From: Erythroxylum novogranatense
Taxonomy: Eukaryota > Streptophyta > Magnoliopsida > Malpighiales > Erythroxylaceae
Reading direction: 5' to 3'
Length of the DNA stretch: 64,000 nt
Assembly: GCA_029891385.1 (NCBI GenBank)
Contig: CM057228.1
Location: 37,079,023-37,143,022, forward strand
Shown here piece after piece: positions 22,386-33,459 of the stretch. Position numbers and translations under genes: made by a program. How positions within the stretch are numbered: the stretch's first letter is position 1; each line of letters starts with the position of its first letter. The notes under the pieces are model-generated. The model worked only from the letters and a program-made list of their open reading frames with translations, ran no database searches and was not told the origin of the DNA.

Positions 22386-25300
22386 TGTTTTGGAACCCCT
22401 CCCCGGTGAGTCACGTGCCCGACGTCCTACATGACATCTGGACGCTCATCTCACGAAGGAGAAATTCCTCACCACGAAAGAAACCTCAAATCGAACTTAA
22501 TTTAACATCATCCGAACAAAACTTGATAAATTCACCCTAATTATCTTCCAATAAAATTGATCTGCTTAGGGCCCATAACTAAATCCGAATCCTAAGCTAA
22601 AATGAAATTTCATATCTCTAGGTCAATTAGAAACAGAAATCGCCTCAATCGGATCTCTATAGCTCATAAAATCGTCCGAAAATGGAAAAATATTCAATAT
22701 TGTCACATAATTGGCTTTCTTTAATAGTATCCATAAATTCCCGCTAAAACCCGAATCTCTAATTTTATCAAAAAGGGGTAGAAATTTTTTTTTAGAAAAA
22801 CAACGCTTCAAAAACCAAGTGAATTCGAGGCCAAACGAAAAAGTTACAAGCAAAAAAGTGAGAGGAAGACATTCAGAGATTACGCGTGAGCACGTCTAAG
22901 AGATTTAGAGACTAGACATGGCCACGTCTAAGGATAAAGTCTGGATTTGCAGGAAAATTTCAGAGTTTACAAACATCATAACTTTTGCTCCCGAAGTCCA
23001 AAATTCATAAATTTGGTATCAATAAAAAGTTAAAAAGAAGCTCTACAATTTCTTAGAAGGATTTAAGAACTAATTTGGACATTAAGGGAATCAAGAATTG
23101 CTTCAAAGTTTCAGCCCAAACTCAAATTTTCCTACACAATGCCAAAAGTTTGTAAACTCATATCTTTTAGCACACAAGTCTAAAAATGTCATATTTTCCC
23201 TCTTTGGAAAGATAAAGAGATAATTTGCAACTTTCATGAAGAGTGCAAAAGTCATTTTAGTCATTAAAAGAGGTAAAAAAACACCCTCAAAGTTTCTGCC
23301 TATAAAAATACCAAGGGAACAGTAAATTGACCAAATGAACAGTACCTGTAATCTTTCTAACCTCGTAACTTTTTATTCTTAAGTCCAATAATTGCAAATG
23401 ATACCTCATTGGAAAGGGGAAAGGATAATATACATGTTCTATGAAGGATGGAAAAACCAAAACAAGCTCTAAAGGGGTGAAAAACCCTTCCAAAGGTTCT
23501 GTCCAAAATTGCCAAATGAACAGTAACTGAATTAGGTCTAATCCCCATAACTTTTTACTCCTAACTCGAAATAAGGCATAGAATAAGACAATAGAAATAA
23601 AAAAGGATTATCTACAAGTTTCATGAAGGGAGAAAAAGGTAATTCAATCATTTAGAGAGATAAAAACACTCTCAAAGTTACTGCCTACAAAAATTCAATA
23701 AAACAGTAACTCAATTCAAATGAATAGTAACTGTCATCTACTCAACCTCATAACTTCTTCATCCTAAGTCTAAATTTGACCAATTATACCTCATTGGAAA
23801 GGGGAAAAGATAATCTACATGTTCTATGAAGGATGGAAAAACCAAATCTGTCTCTAGAAGGGTGAAAAAGCCTTCTAAAGGTTCTGCAAAATTTTAGTGG
23901 TTAACAACAATAGCTGAAACCTTTAAGCTCTCATAACTTTTTCATTTTAAGTCCAATTGTGACGAATTACATATCATTAGAAAGCTCTTAATATGCACTA
24001 CGATCTTCAAGAAGGCATCTCACTTAAATTTAAGCTCTAACATGGTCTAAACTTCAGTCGAAGGTTCTGCCCATTTTAGGAAAAATTGGACAACACCTCT
24101 CCTAAAAATGTAGCTAGCCAAATCTTCAATCCAACTTAACAACCTGCATAAAAACCCAATAACCAATCTTTCACAACACAATTCAATCCAAATATCTCAT
24201 AATATCCACTCCAATGGCAGTCACCACACTCTTAATATCTATGCACATTCAAACTATTATATAACCTCAACCTACTCTTCCTTTTTATCAATTCAAACCA
24301 TACACCAATACATGTTTAGAAAACATATACAAGATACATTTCAAAATCAAAGCTCTTACATTTATATGGAAATAAGTTCATACAAAGCTTTAAAGGGCAT
24401 TTTAGCCCAAATACATCAAAGTCTCAAGGAACAAAATACAAAGTACAACATTAGTTCCAAAATGCTATCTAAAGCTTTGTTTTCTTAAATACAACTTCAA
24501 AAGCAAAATGCATCGGAGTGTGCCTCAATCCCGATGCAGTGACTCGGTTTCTCGCTCGACACCTGTGGAGGGAAATGGGGGGTGAGCTCGACGGCTCCGT
24601 GGGCAATAACTTAATAAACGATAATATAAGCAAATCTATTATACATTCTTTCCTTTTCAAAGCAATATCACATTAAGGAAAATATTGACAATTTTCAAAT
24701 CTTTTTGTAGAATTTATCACATCAAACAATTTACAAATATAATATATCACAAAACAATCTAACTTTTCAAAAAATCACAAACAAGATGGTTCGGGTGGAT
24801 CCGAAACAGAACGTACTACATATTTCTGCGAAGCGGTCATGTGTAGCCGTGACGGATAGGAGTCCTTGAGAGAAACTCCACGGCTACTAACGGGCAGACG
24901 GGAAAAACCTATGGGTAGACAAGTGCACCTGACTAGACTGGACCACCACAAACTCAAAGAAAACATGCATATCACCTAATTCACACAATTTACATATATT
25001 AACCACAAATAGCTTTTACTAAATTCACTTTCACTTGATTTTCACAATTTGACAAAAATCACATATCCGAACCTATTCACTTAACAACTCATTTAACAAA
25101 CACTTTCAACATAAACTTACATATAAAAGATACTTTATACAAATTATAATCAACACAAAGGGTGATTCATTTAAAATTCTTAAATCATTGGAAAGCATAA
25201 TTAACTTTTATTATAAACTTTTATTTAGCCTACAACTCAATTATTAAGCAATCACCCACCTTAATTCCTTTAGCTTTAGGATTGATCAAATGGCCTTGCT

Positions 25301-26149
25301 TCTTCCTCCACTAGCCTCACTTCACCTTCATTAAACATGATTATCCCATAAGCATAAAAGATAGCAAAATTTAACTTTCTAAGGAATGGGAAAACATGAA
25401 TTAACAACTACCTAACCTTACCCATACCTTAACTAAGCTATTTAAACCCAAAACCCATCAAGAAACTTCAAAACTTTTGAAATTTTCCTTACCTATATGA
25501 AACCCACGAAATTCTCTTTTTGCTTCCAAGGAAAGATTAAACTCTTCCTCTTCCTCTTTCTTCTTAAAGATCACTCTAGTTCCCTTTTCTAAAGCAAAAT
25601 AAGACAAAGCTCTTACTTTTCTTCTTCTTCTTCTTCTTCTTCTTCTTCTTCTTCTTCTTCTCCTCCTTTGCCGAAAGTCACTCTCCCTCTCTTCTCTTTG
25701 AAAATTTCGTAAACTTCTTTCTTAAATGACTTAGGGAATGACTTTCTTAACTAATAATCCAAGCCTTCAAAACGTTGTAGTTTCACTTATCCCTTCTTTT
25801 CCTTATACAATTTCATGGCTTTCTCACTTCATACGACTACTCCACTCTTTGGTTCATTTCTTATTGTTTTACTCCTTTCCTTTTTCATTTAATAGCATTT
25901 AAAAAGGGCTAAAAGCCCATCTCCTAAGCCTTAAGCCTTAAGACCATATACAAACTTCCTAATTGGTCCTACACCATCTTATTCTATTTTAATTCTAACA
26001 ACTTATTAAAAATCTAATTTTAACTAGATACTTCTAATTAATTTCCATTAACTAAGTACTAAAAATCCCAAATTATTCTAACTAAAAGAAATTATCAATC
26101 TAAACCTCAAAATAAAGAAAATAAGCTTAATGCGAATTGGGGCCCAACA
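22386..26149 (-). mobile_element. Solo LTR C (reverse strand) inside LTR B
   Basis: A 3.76 kb LTR with TGTT...AACA ends. It interrupts LTR B exactly where 2935 is continuous. The right flank gattg (26150-26154) is mirrored by gattg at 22383-22387, which overlaps the first two LTR bases, so the 5-bp TSD is slightly eroded or ambiguous. No PBS, PPT or coding sequence is attached, so it is a solo LTR. The minus sense is shown by its homology to plus-strand LTR C2 (58.2-61.8 kb) and by the hairpin at 24583-24599. It contains six phased modules (22978-24010) and a long (CTT)n run at 25617-25661. Confidence 0.85.
25617..25661. repeat. (CTT)n microsatellite in LTR C
   Basis: About 15 uninterrupted CTT triplets (GAA on the LTR sense strand). 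LTR C2 has a shorter GAA run at the matching place (58699-58724). It lies in the purine-rich leader downstream of the LTR start. Confidence 0.95.
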
Positions 26150-27100
26150 GATTGTAATGTTAACATTGTTCCATTGCGATATATACATTCCATGCATGGA
26201 TGCATGATCAGTTAATGACAGTTGTGACCGGAGTAGCCACCGAGAGCTATAAGCTCAACATTTATATTTGGGCCTCGAGCTCCACAGTGATTCAGAGCTT
26301 CAGGCTCAACGATTAATGTGCCCATATTGGGACAATTCAGGCGCTCGGTCACAATACCGAAACAAAATGGAAATGTGTCACATGCGCATGTCATAAACAT
26401 ATGATTTTAGTCTCTTTGATTGAGTGAAAGGCTAACTGCCTTATGCTTCTGTGGTACCAATCATGTGGTACTTCTGAATGTGAATTATGAAACAACTATA
26501 TTATGCTTGAATGTTGTATAAATTCAATTGGTTATGGATGTCTGATCGAATGAAAAGTATCAAAATTGTCTATGTTCAAGTGAAATTGTGAAATGTGATC
26601 AAATATGCAACAATGTGAATATATGTTATGTGAATTGATGTGTTGCATGAATTGAGTGAACCATCGATGATGGTTACCTCATTGAGTTCGCAAAACTCAC
26701 CCAAAATTTGCAATTATTTTTTTCAGGACCCAAAAGAATACCTCGTTAGGCAACGGGTATATAGTAACCGCGTGTGAGCGAGAAAAGAGGTTGGGATCAG
26801 TTCGCGTCTGCATTAGTGTCTGATAGAAATTGCATTATTCTGAATTTTTGTATTAATGATTAGGACAATTTGTAAAGTCAACAGACTGAAATAAATTTTA
26901 TTTATGGAAAGGCCCCCCGTGGCCATTAGAATTACCGGTGATTATGTCATTAATGATTTACCGCTAGGGTATGCTTATGTTTTCAAGAAAAAATTATATT
27001 GAGTTTTGACTGAGTGATGTAGCGCGCCACCCTCGCAGGGCACGGACTCGGATATCATCATCGATGTCGGGTTCGGGTCATACGAGAGTGGGGTGTTACA
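26150..27100 (+). repeat. Element B 3' LTR, segment 3 (end)
   Basis: Continues LTR B after solo LTR C and matches 2935-3922. It includes the hairpin at 26684-26702 and ends gggtgttaca at 27100. The next base starts a Ty1/copia fragment without spacer. Confidence 0.85.
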
Positions 27101-28060
27101 ATATAGCAGGGGAGCAAGGGAAATAATCTTTGATACAACCCAAATATCATCTTCGAATCTAAGTCTTGACATCTCACAATCCGAGACTGAAATCAATAAT
27201 ACCCAACCAAGTAACTCAAATGATCCCCCTGGTGATATTTTTCTTCCTATTGCAATGAGAAAAGGGAAAAGATCATACACACAATACCCTCTTTCTAACT
27301 TTGTCTTTAATGCAAAATTGTCTCCAACTTTTTTTGCCCTTATTTCCATACTAACCAGTGCAAAAATTCCAAAAAATATAAATGATGCTTTAGTTGTTCC
27401 TGAGTTGAAGGAGGCGGTTTTGGAAGAGTTAAAGGCCTTAAAAAAGAATGGCAAGTGGAGGAGAACAGATCTACCAAGAGGAAAGAAATTGGTTAGATGC
27501 CGGTGGGTATTTACCATTAAGTACAATGCAAATGGGTCAATAGAAAGATTTAAAGCTAGGTTGGTAGCAAAGGGTTACACTCAAACATTTTGGGTGGAAT
27601 ACACTAAGACATTCTCTCCAGTGGCAAAGTTGAATACTGTCAGGGTCCTATTATCAGTGGCTGCATGCTTAAACTAGCCTCTAATACAACTAGATGTAAA
27701 AAATGCTTTCTTGAATGGTGATTTGGAAGAGGAAGTGTACATTGAGCTACCTCTTGGGTTCAAGAAAAGCTTTGGAGACAAGGTGTGCAACCTTAGAAGT
27801 TCCCTATATGGACTAAAACAATCGCTGAGAGCCTAGTTTGACAGATTCACCAAATTTGTAACAAATAAGGGGTATTCCCAAGGCCAATGAAATCATACCT
27901 TGTTTACTAAAAGGAATAGGGAAGATAAAATCACTGTCCTAATAGTGTATGTGGATGATATCATAATTACTGGAAGTGATCTAATGGAGATAGAGAAATT
28001 ACAAGCTCAACTCAGGAAGGAATTTGAAGTAAAAAAACTTGGGGCAACTTACTAACAGAA
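27101..28060 (+). pseudogene. pol: Copia fragment K: reverse transcriptase
   Basis: A Ty1/copia pol frame whose N-terminal gag-PR-INT part is missing. A 194-codon frame (27093-27677) includes '[13 protein letters not shown]', '[11 protein letters not shown]' and '[13 protein letters not shown]', and ends in a stop where the family has a Gln. Beyond that come '[20 protein letters not shown]', 'LYGLKQS' and the catalytic 'YVDDIIITGSD' (about 27948-27980). The stops at about 27674 and 27834 kill the frame. RT then jumps near 28050 directly to RNase H, so an internal deletion of a few hundred bases is inferred. Confidence 0.88.
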
Positions 28061-28490
28061 GGTCAACATCAGGTTATTGCACCTATCTATGGGGGAATTT
28101 GTTCACATGGAGGAGTAAAAAGCATAATGTAGTAGCTAGAAGTAATGTATAAGCTGAGTACAGGGCTATGAATCAAGGAGTGTGTGAAGTCTTATGGCTT
28201 CGAAGAGTTATGTTTGAGTTAAATTTAGAAGTTAAGCCTCCCATGAAGTTGTATTGTGACAATAAGGCAACCATTAATATTGCACACAATCCAGTACTTC
28301 ATGAAAAGACAAAGCATATAGAGGTTGATAAGCACTTTATAAAGGAAAAATGGAAGACGGAAGCATATGTATCCCATTTGTTCCTACTAAAGAACAAGGA
28401 GCAGATGTCTTCATATAGGGTTGTTTTAGACAACCATCTGAAGAACAAATTAACAAGTTGGGCATGATAGACATCTTTACACCAACTTGA
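28061..28490 (+). pseudogene. pol: Copia fragment K: RNase H and C-terminus
   Basis: Reads 'NRRSTSGYCTYLWGNLFTW' and 'VVARSN' (stop) 'AEYRAM', then a clean stretch from 28168 with 'KLYCDNKATINIAHNP' and 'HIEVDKHFIKEK', all typical of copia RNase H. The end of the polyprotein and the polypurine tract (ttgagagggag, 28487-28497) follow in the expected order. This half belongs to the same element as the RT upstream. Confidence 0.87.
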
Positions 28491-28497
28491 GAGGGAG

Positions 28498-28709
28498 TGT
28501 GGAGAATCTCGTAATAATAGATAGTCCCTTAATTAAGGGATTATCCTTAGAGATTATGCTTAGCTATAATATCTAAATATATTAGGGATATTTCCAAATA
28601 AGGAGTCTTCCTAAATTAGGAAGACTCCCATAACTATGTACCCTAGCTTTATATAAGAACTGCAGCATATGTAAATAATTATCTTCTGAATATTCAGAGA
28701 AGTTTTACA
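28498..28709 (+). repeat. 3' LTR of copia fragment K
   Basis: Starts TGTGGAGAATC just after the polypurine tract and probably ends TTTTACA at 28709, about 212 bp, a common size for copia LTRs. It contains a palindrome (ggagtcttcc...ggaagactcc, 28602-28628) and a TATA-like 'tttatataag' near 28650. The 5' LTR is not in the window. The end point is inferred from the TG...CA rule only. Confidence 0.65.
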
Positions 28710-30240
28710 CTATCTTAACTTTCACTTCTAGAGGTGAATGACTTTTTCCTTTCTCTTTCTTTAAATGACACATTGTCTTCTCAATTTCTAGACTATATTA
28801 TAATTCATTTGTTTGAGAAAAACAAGTCACACAAGACAAGAGATTAGAAGTAAATTGTAAAATAATGTAAAGAAACGAAGAAACTAAAATAGTTCCCTAG
28901 AAACGAAGCCAAAATTTTGAATAGGTTATTAAAGCCCTCAAAATTAATTATGATTCACCAAACTCTTGTTGTAGTCATGGAACTAGGTTGAATCCTACAA
29001 GAACTGAAAACTAGTTTCTTAATTTCAATTGATAAAAAAGGGTTGATGATTAATTAACTAATTAACTAAATTTAACAAGGAATTAAAATAAATGAACTAG
29101 GTATTAAAGTGAGAAAATCAATGATACTTAACTCGGATTTAAGGAAAAGATCTCATCTAATTAAAACTTTAATGATTAGTTTAAAGAGTAATTTTTGCAA
29201 TTCAGGCAGTTAGTCTGAAACTTATTAAGATAGCCATAACAATTCTAAATTTTTCCTAAATTACTTGGCTCAAATCCATGATTTAAGCCAAAACTTACTA
29301 TAAATTGATTAGGTATGATAATATTTCATATCAATTAAATGGTAGCAATAAGGTTAATAAAAACAATAAGCCTTATATTAAATAATTGAGATAACTATAA
29401 CTACTCAATTTAGTTTGCTTGTTTCTCATAAGTTAACTATGTAAATTTATAAATAATTTATTTGCTACATGTATCAATCAGTCATGATAATTACAACTCA
29501 CTAAATTATATAATAATCAACATTAAATTAATTTGTTAAATCAATTAATATTGATTACTCATGAAATAAAATAACATAAAAACAAGAAATACTTGAATTA
29601 GAAAAAAGTCTCGGTTGAGAACAAAACCTCGCAAGGTTAAAATTAAAGTTTGAATCCTATTGAATAAGAATATTTAGATTTAGCCTGAGCCCAAACCTAC
29701 TGTAGCTTAAGCAATGGAAAGCTCGATCGGGTATGACCAAGTACAAAAATTATATAATTTATTATATTAAAATACAAATAAGGAAAAATGAAATAATTAG
29801 AAAATTATTATTTAAGTTTTGGGGTAGGTTGGACCCAAAAAGCTCAAACTCAAAGCTTTAAAAAAACTCAAGTCCAACCTAAAACTCAATTAACTCAAGT
29901 CATGCCTATTGACTTTAAACTAGATTCAGACATAAATGTCATCCATAAATGGGGAGATTAAAGTTAGATTTAATGTCGATCCAACTTTTGATTCATTTGT
30001 AGGGTCTATTACTTTGACATATATAAAAAATAATGTGATTAATTTTTTATTTCCAGTTAGATATATTTCAAGAAATTGGGTAAAAATTATTTTACAAAAA
30101 TAATTGTGTACCATACTTATACCAGTGGTAGCTTTGAATAAATCACATGCTAAAAAGTGATTATAATGAAGAAAGAGAATCTTTCAGCTAATTAAAATAG
30201 TAAAGGAAAAGGTCCTTCTAAGTAGAAAAACATGATGAGA
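28710..30240. other. AT-rich intergenic stretch, nothing recognised
   Basis: About 1.5 kb, strongly AT-rich, without a convincing frame, tandem array or LTR signature. Possibly old host intergenic DNA or transposon sequence decayed beyond recognition. Confidence 0.5.
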
Positions 30241-31135
30241 GTTAAATGTTATAATTATGGCATAAAAGGTCACTTTGCTTGTGAGTGTCACAAACTTAAA
30301 AAGGTATAACTAAATAATACAAATTAGTACATTGAGTTCATCTCTGGTTATGTTTTTTTTTTCTATTTAACATCTTTTATATATTGTAAAATTGGGAACT
30401 ATAATTAGTGTAATACAAATTAGTACATTGTGTTTATCTCTAGTTATGTTTTCTATTTAACATCCTTTATATACTATAAATTCGAGAACCATAATTCATG
30501 TAAAGTAGGAAAGAAAAGCCTTTGTAAAATTATGACAAACTCTATAATGAGATATGGTGAATGTATCTATGAGATAACTCTAAAATTGACGTCCAAAGGA
30601 AAAGCACTTGTAAGTTAGTTATATATAGCAGTTGGACGCTTATCCTACATAATATATTTTTCTCTCAAGATTCAATGAGAACTTATTTCTTCATATTATT
30701 TAGTTAGCATTAGATTCAATTTTGATTTCCATAGTGGTGGAATTAATATTATTCTTAAAACCAGTTATTATATAATGTTTTATGTTGAATGATTTTATAA
30801 TATTAAATACATTTTATCCATCTAAAAATTTTAGTTTTTTTACTTGTATTTAGTCTTGATGATATTAGTACTAATTTGTACCATATTAAACTTAGTTATA
30901 TTGTACAAGATCGAATAGATCGATTAGGAGAACGTAGTTTTCTAGGAAATCTAAATAAAATAAAATTGACTACTTATGAATATTATCTAGCTGGTATAAT
31001 GGAAAGAAAACCATTCAATAAGGGGAAAAGAGTTGTTGAGCCATTGCAATTAATTCAATCATACATCTATAGCCTAAAGTGAAAAATAAGGCACAAGCTA
31101 ATTATTTCATCATATGCGTCAGTGACTATTGATAA
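30241..31135 (+). pseudogene. Copia relic L: zinc knuckle and integrase N-terminus
   Basis: Two widely spaced blocks in the order expected of Ty1/copia. At 30241-30309 'KCYNYGIKGHFACECHK' is a CCHC gag knuckle with the second Cys changed to Tyr. About 635 bp later 'YHIKLSYIVQDRIDRLG' and 'YEYYLAGIMERKPFNKGKR' (30876-31040) match the GAG-pre-integrase HHCC region, with one His and both Cys replaced by Tyr. After one frame change 'KAQANYFIICVSDY' (31078-31130) matches the start of the integrase core (YFI-F-DDYS). Protease is not recognisable. The element is very old. Confidence 0.65.
30316..30500. repeat. 96-bp tandem duplication
   Basis: Two copies (30316-30411 and 30412-about 30500), both starting 'aatacaaattagtacattg' and both containing 'tttatata' and 'tctatttaacatc'. 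They have diverged by scattered substitutions. The duplication lies between the zinc knuckle and integrase blocks of relic L. Confidence 0.75.
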
Positions 31136-31750
31136 CATTTGTTTGATATATTTTCCTTTAGATCTTTCTAGGAAAGTGCACCTATTCTTTCTATAATATA
31201 GGTTATTGAGTGCCCAAAAGTCAATACCATAGAGACTATCACTATCACTATGAACTATTTTCCTATTATCTAACTCTCAAATAATGAGAATGATGATTGA
31301 TCAAATTTCAAAACTAAAACAAATTAGTACAATTAACTAACCAGAACAAAGGTTGAACTAAGAAATAACGAATAATATTAGTGGTACCTGGATAGTGAAT
31401 CCCTCTAGGTCTTTTTATGCACATAATACTTTACACATCAATTTAATCTAAAGTTCACTGTGTTATGACTCGGTACTACATCGGGCCTATAACAACCACC
31501 GCATACCCGGGCTAAAGACACTCACGGTATCTTTAATCCAACTATGCAAGGTTAACTAAATATCACTTGTCTTTTTTTAAAACAATTTAGGCAGCACAAT
31601 GACTATATTTAAAAAATCCTAAAACTCAATCAAATACTTGCAAACAATTTTTAAACACATTTCTATATTTATATTCCAAAAATTTTAACACAACTTTTGT
31701 ACTTTAAAGTCCACTCAAGGCAATCTTAACAACAGTATCAAAAGTTCATA
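31136..31750. other. Unassigned AT-rich stretch left of LTR F
   Basis: No coding signature. The TSD shows this DNA was once continuous with 44061 onward. Short phrases such as 'ccgcatacccgggc' hint at old LTR sequence, but no match within the window is good enough to assign it. Confidence 0.4.
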
Positions 31751-31755
31751 CATAA
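31751..31755. repeat. Target-site duplication, left, of LTR F
   Basis: cataa, repeated at 44056-44060 just beyond the other end of LTR F. Confidence 0.8.
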
Positions 31756-33009
31756 TGTTAGACCCCGACTCCAGAGCCCAACATTAGGAGTCATAAAACA
31801 TGAGCATATTATCCTACAAGGTTATTTCCACGAACCCTCACTAGTTGTCATCCCATAAGGGTGGTGTGCTCATACCAGTCAAACATCAAAAACAAACTCA
31901 TTTCTTCAACTTTAGGACAAATTTTGGGAAACCTCAAACTAGAATTACAATTTGACTTCTTAAGAACATTTGTTCCCCCATTATCTTAAGTTTCTAATGA
32001 TATCAAAATCATCCCATTTGGTTCAGAAATTTGAAAGTTAGGGCCCAAACATTTTCAAACTGTTATTAAACTGAAATAGTACACTACACCTAATTTCCAT
32101 CCAAAAATTGAAAGTCTTAGGTGCTGAAATGATATTTGATTCCTTCAGATAATTGTTAGCTCTATTTCTCTAGTTTATTTTTGAAACAAAACTCATTTCA
32201 TTTAGAGCTCTACAGATCAAGATATTACTAAAATACCGAAGTATGTTCAGTAAAATATCCCATTCATACTCTTCCAATCCATACACTTACTTTGATTGAA
32301 TCATTTTCAAATCAACATCACAAACTATAAAATTTTATGGATAGGTAGAAAAATGTGTTAGGAATCTATTGGTCTAGGAATCACTTCATTTGGAGGTCGG
32401 ATTACAAAGTTATGGCCAAAAGAATCAAACAAGGTTTTGTCCTCAATCATATTGAACCTATTTTGGAACAATTAGCATAAATTTCTATATATATGTCGAA
32501 TTAAGGTCATCTTAGGACGGTTTGAAAGAAGACTTATAGATATACAACTTTAATGGAGACGTCAAAGCGAGATTTTGTCATCTAGAATGGTCAAAATTGA
32601 ACCATACTAAAGGTTAGACACTATTAGACGAAAGGTCAGACGAAAGGCTTCAGTCTAAGACCTATTTTGGAACAATTGATATAACTTTCCCTAGAGATAT
32701 ATGATCAAGGTCATGCTTACCCTGTTGGAAATATGACTTATAGATATAAAACTTTCATGAAGAAAACAAAGTGAGATTTTGTCATATATAGGGTCAAAAT
32801 TGAACCAGACGAAAGGCTAGATGATATCAGATGAAAGGTTAGACGAAAGGCTTTAGTCTAAGACCTATTTTGGAACAATTACCATAACTTTCTCTAGAGA
32901 TATCGGATCAAGGTAATTCTTAGACTTTTTGAAAGGATACTTATAGATCTACAACTTTCATGTAGATACCAAAGCAATATTTTGTCATTTAAAAGGTAAA
33001 AATTGAATC

Positions 33010-33195
33010 AGATTAAAGGCTAGACGATTCAGTCTGAGATGCATCAGATGATTCAGTCTATAGTGAATCAGACAATTCAGTCTGAGATGCATCAGACAAT
33101 TCAGTCTACAATAAATCAAACGATTCAGTCTGAGAAGCATCAGACGATTCAGTCTAAGATGCATCAGATGATTCAGTCTGAGATGCCTCAGATGA
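33010..33195. repeat. 24-bp minisatellite in LTR F
   Basis: About eight units built on 'gattcagtctgagatgcat', with smaller 'agacgaaaggc' repeats upstream (32600-33010). It is open for 88 codons on the plus strand (33039-33305), giving an MHQTIQSE-like repeat. No other protein feature is seen, and it is read as repeat DNA. Confidence 0.85.
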
Positions 33196-33454
33196 AGGTA
33201 TTTCTACTAGGTCTTCCTCACATCACCAAAAGTTTTAAATCACTAACTACACTCTTCAGAGCATCTTCACTTATAAAGATCATGACTTTTGACTTCGATA
33301 TCTAAAAATTTCATACTATATATCGTTGGAAAGCTAGAAAGATAAACTACAACTTTATAGAGATAACTTTGTCTAATTCATCCTAAATTAATCCATATTT
33401 TCTGTTGAAGTCAGAACACATGAGTTGAAATTAGATATACTTGAAGAAGTATAT

Positions 33455-33459
33455 ATATA
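33455..33459. repeat. Target-site duplication, left, of element E
   Basis: atata, matched at 42337-42341. The site is an (AT)n run, so chance matching is easier than elsewhere, but it is the only pair that restores LTR F cleanly. Confidence 0.6.

Larger units (their letters stand above)
1997..27100 (+). mobile_element. Element B: LARD-like gypsy element hosting nested insertions
   Basis: A gypsy-type element with a truncated 5' LTR (1997-3922), PBS (3929-3941), non-coding interior (3942-7466), polypurine tract (7467-7479) and 3' LTR (7480-27100). The 3' LTR is interrupted by element A and solo LTR C. Without the insertions it is about 4.04 kb and runs TGTGACA...TGTTACA. The two LTRs are clearly similar over the shared 1.9 kb, so the insertion is not very old, yet the interior holds no gag or pol frame. 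That is the structure of a non-autonomous large retrotransposon derivative. The 5' TSD is lost because the 5' LTR lacks about its first 2.2 kb. Confidence 0.8.

Noticed and set aside
28710..30240. A host gene or promoter in the least repetitive stretch
   Set aside because: No frame of useful length, no splice-consistent coding blocks, and no recognisable protein motif.
33010..33195. CRISPR-like array
   Set aside because: Units are contiguous with no unique spacers, and the context is a plant LTR.
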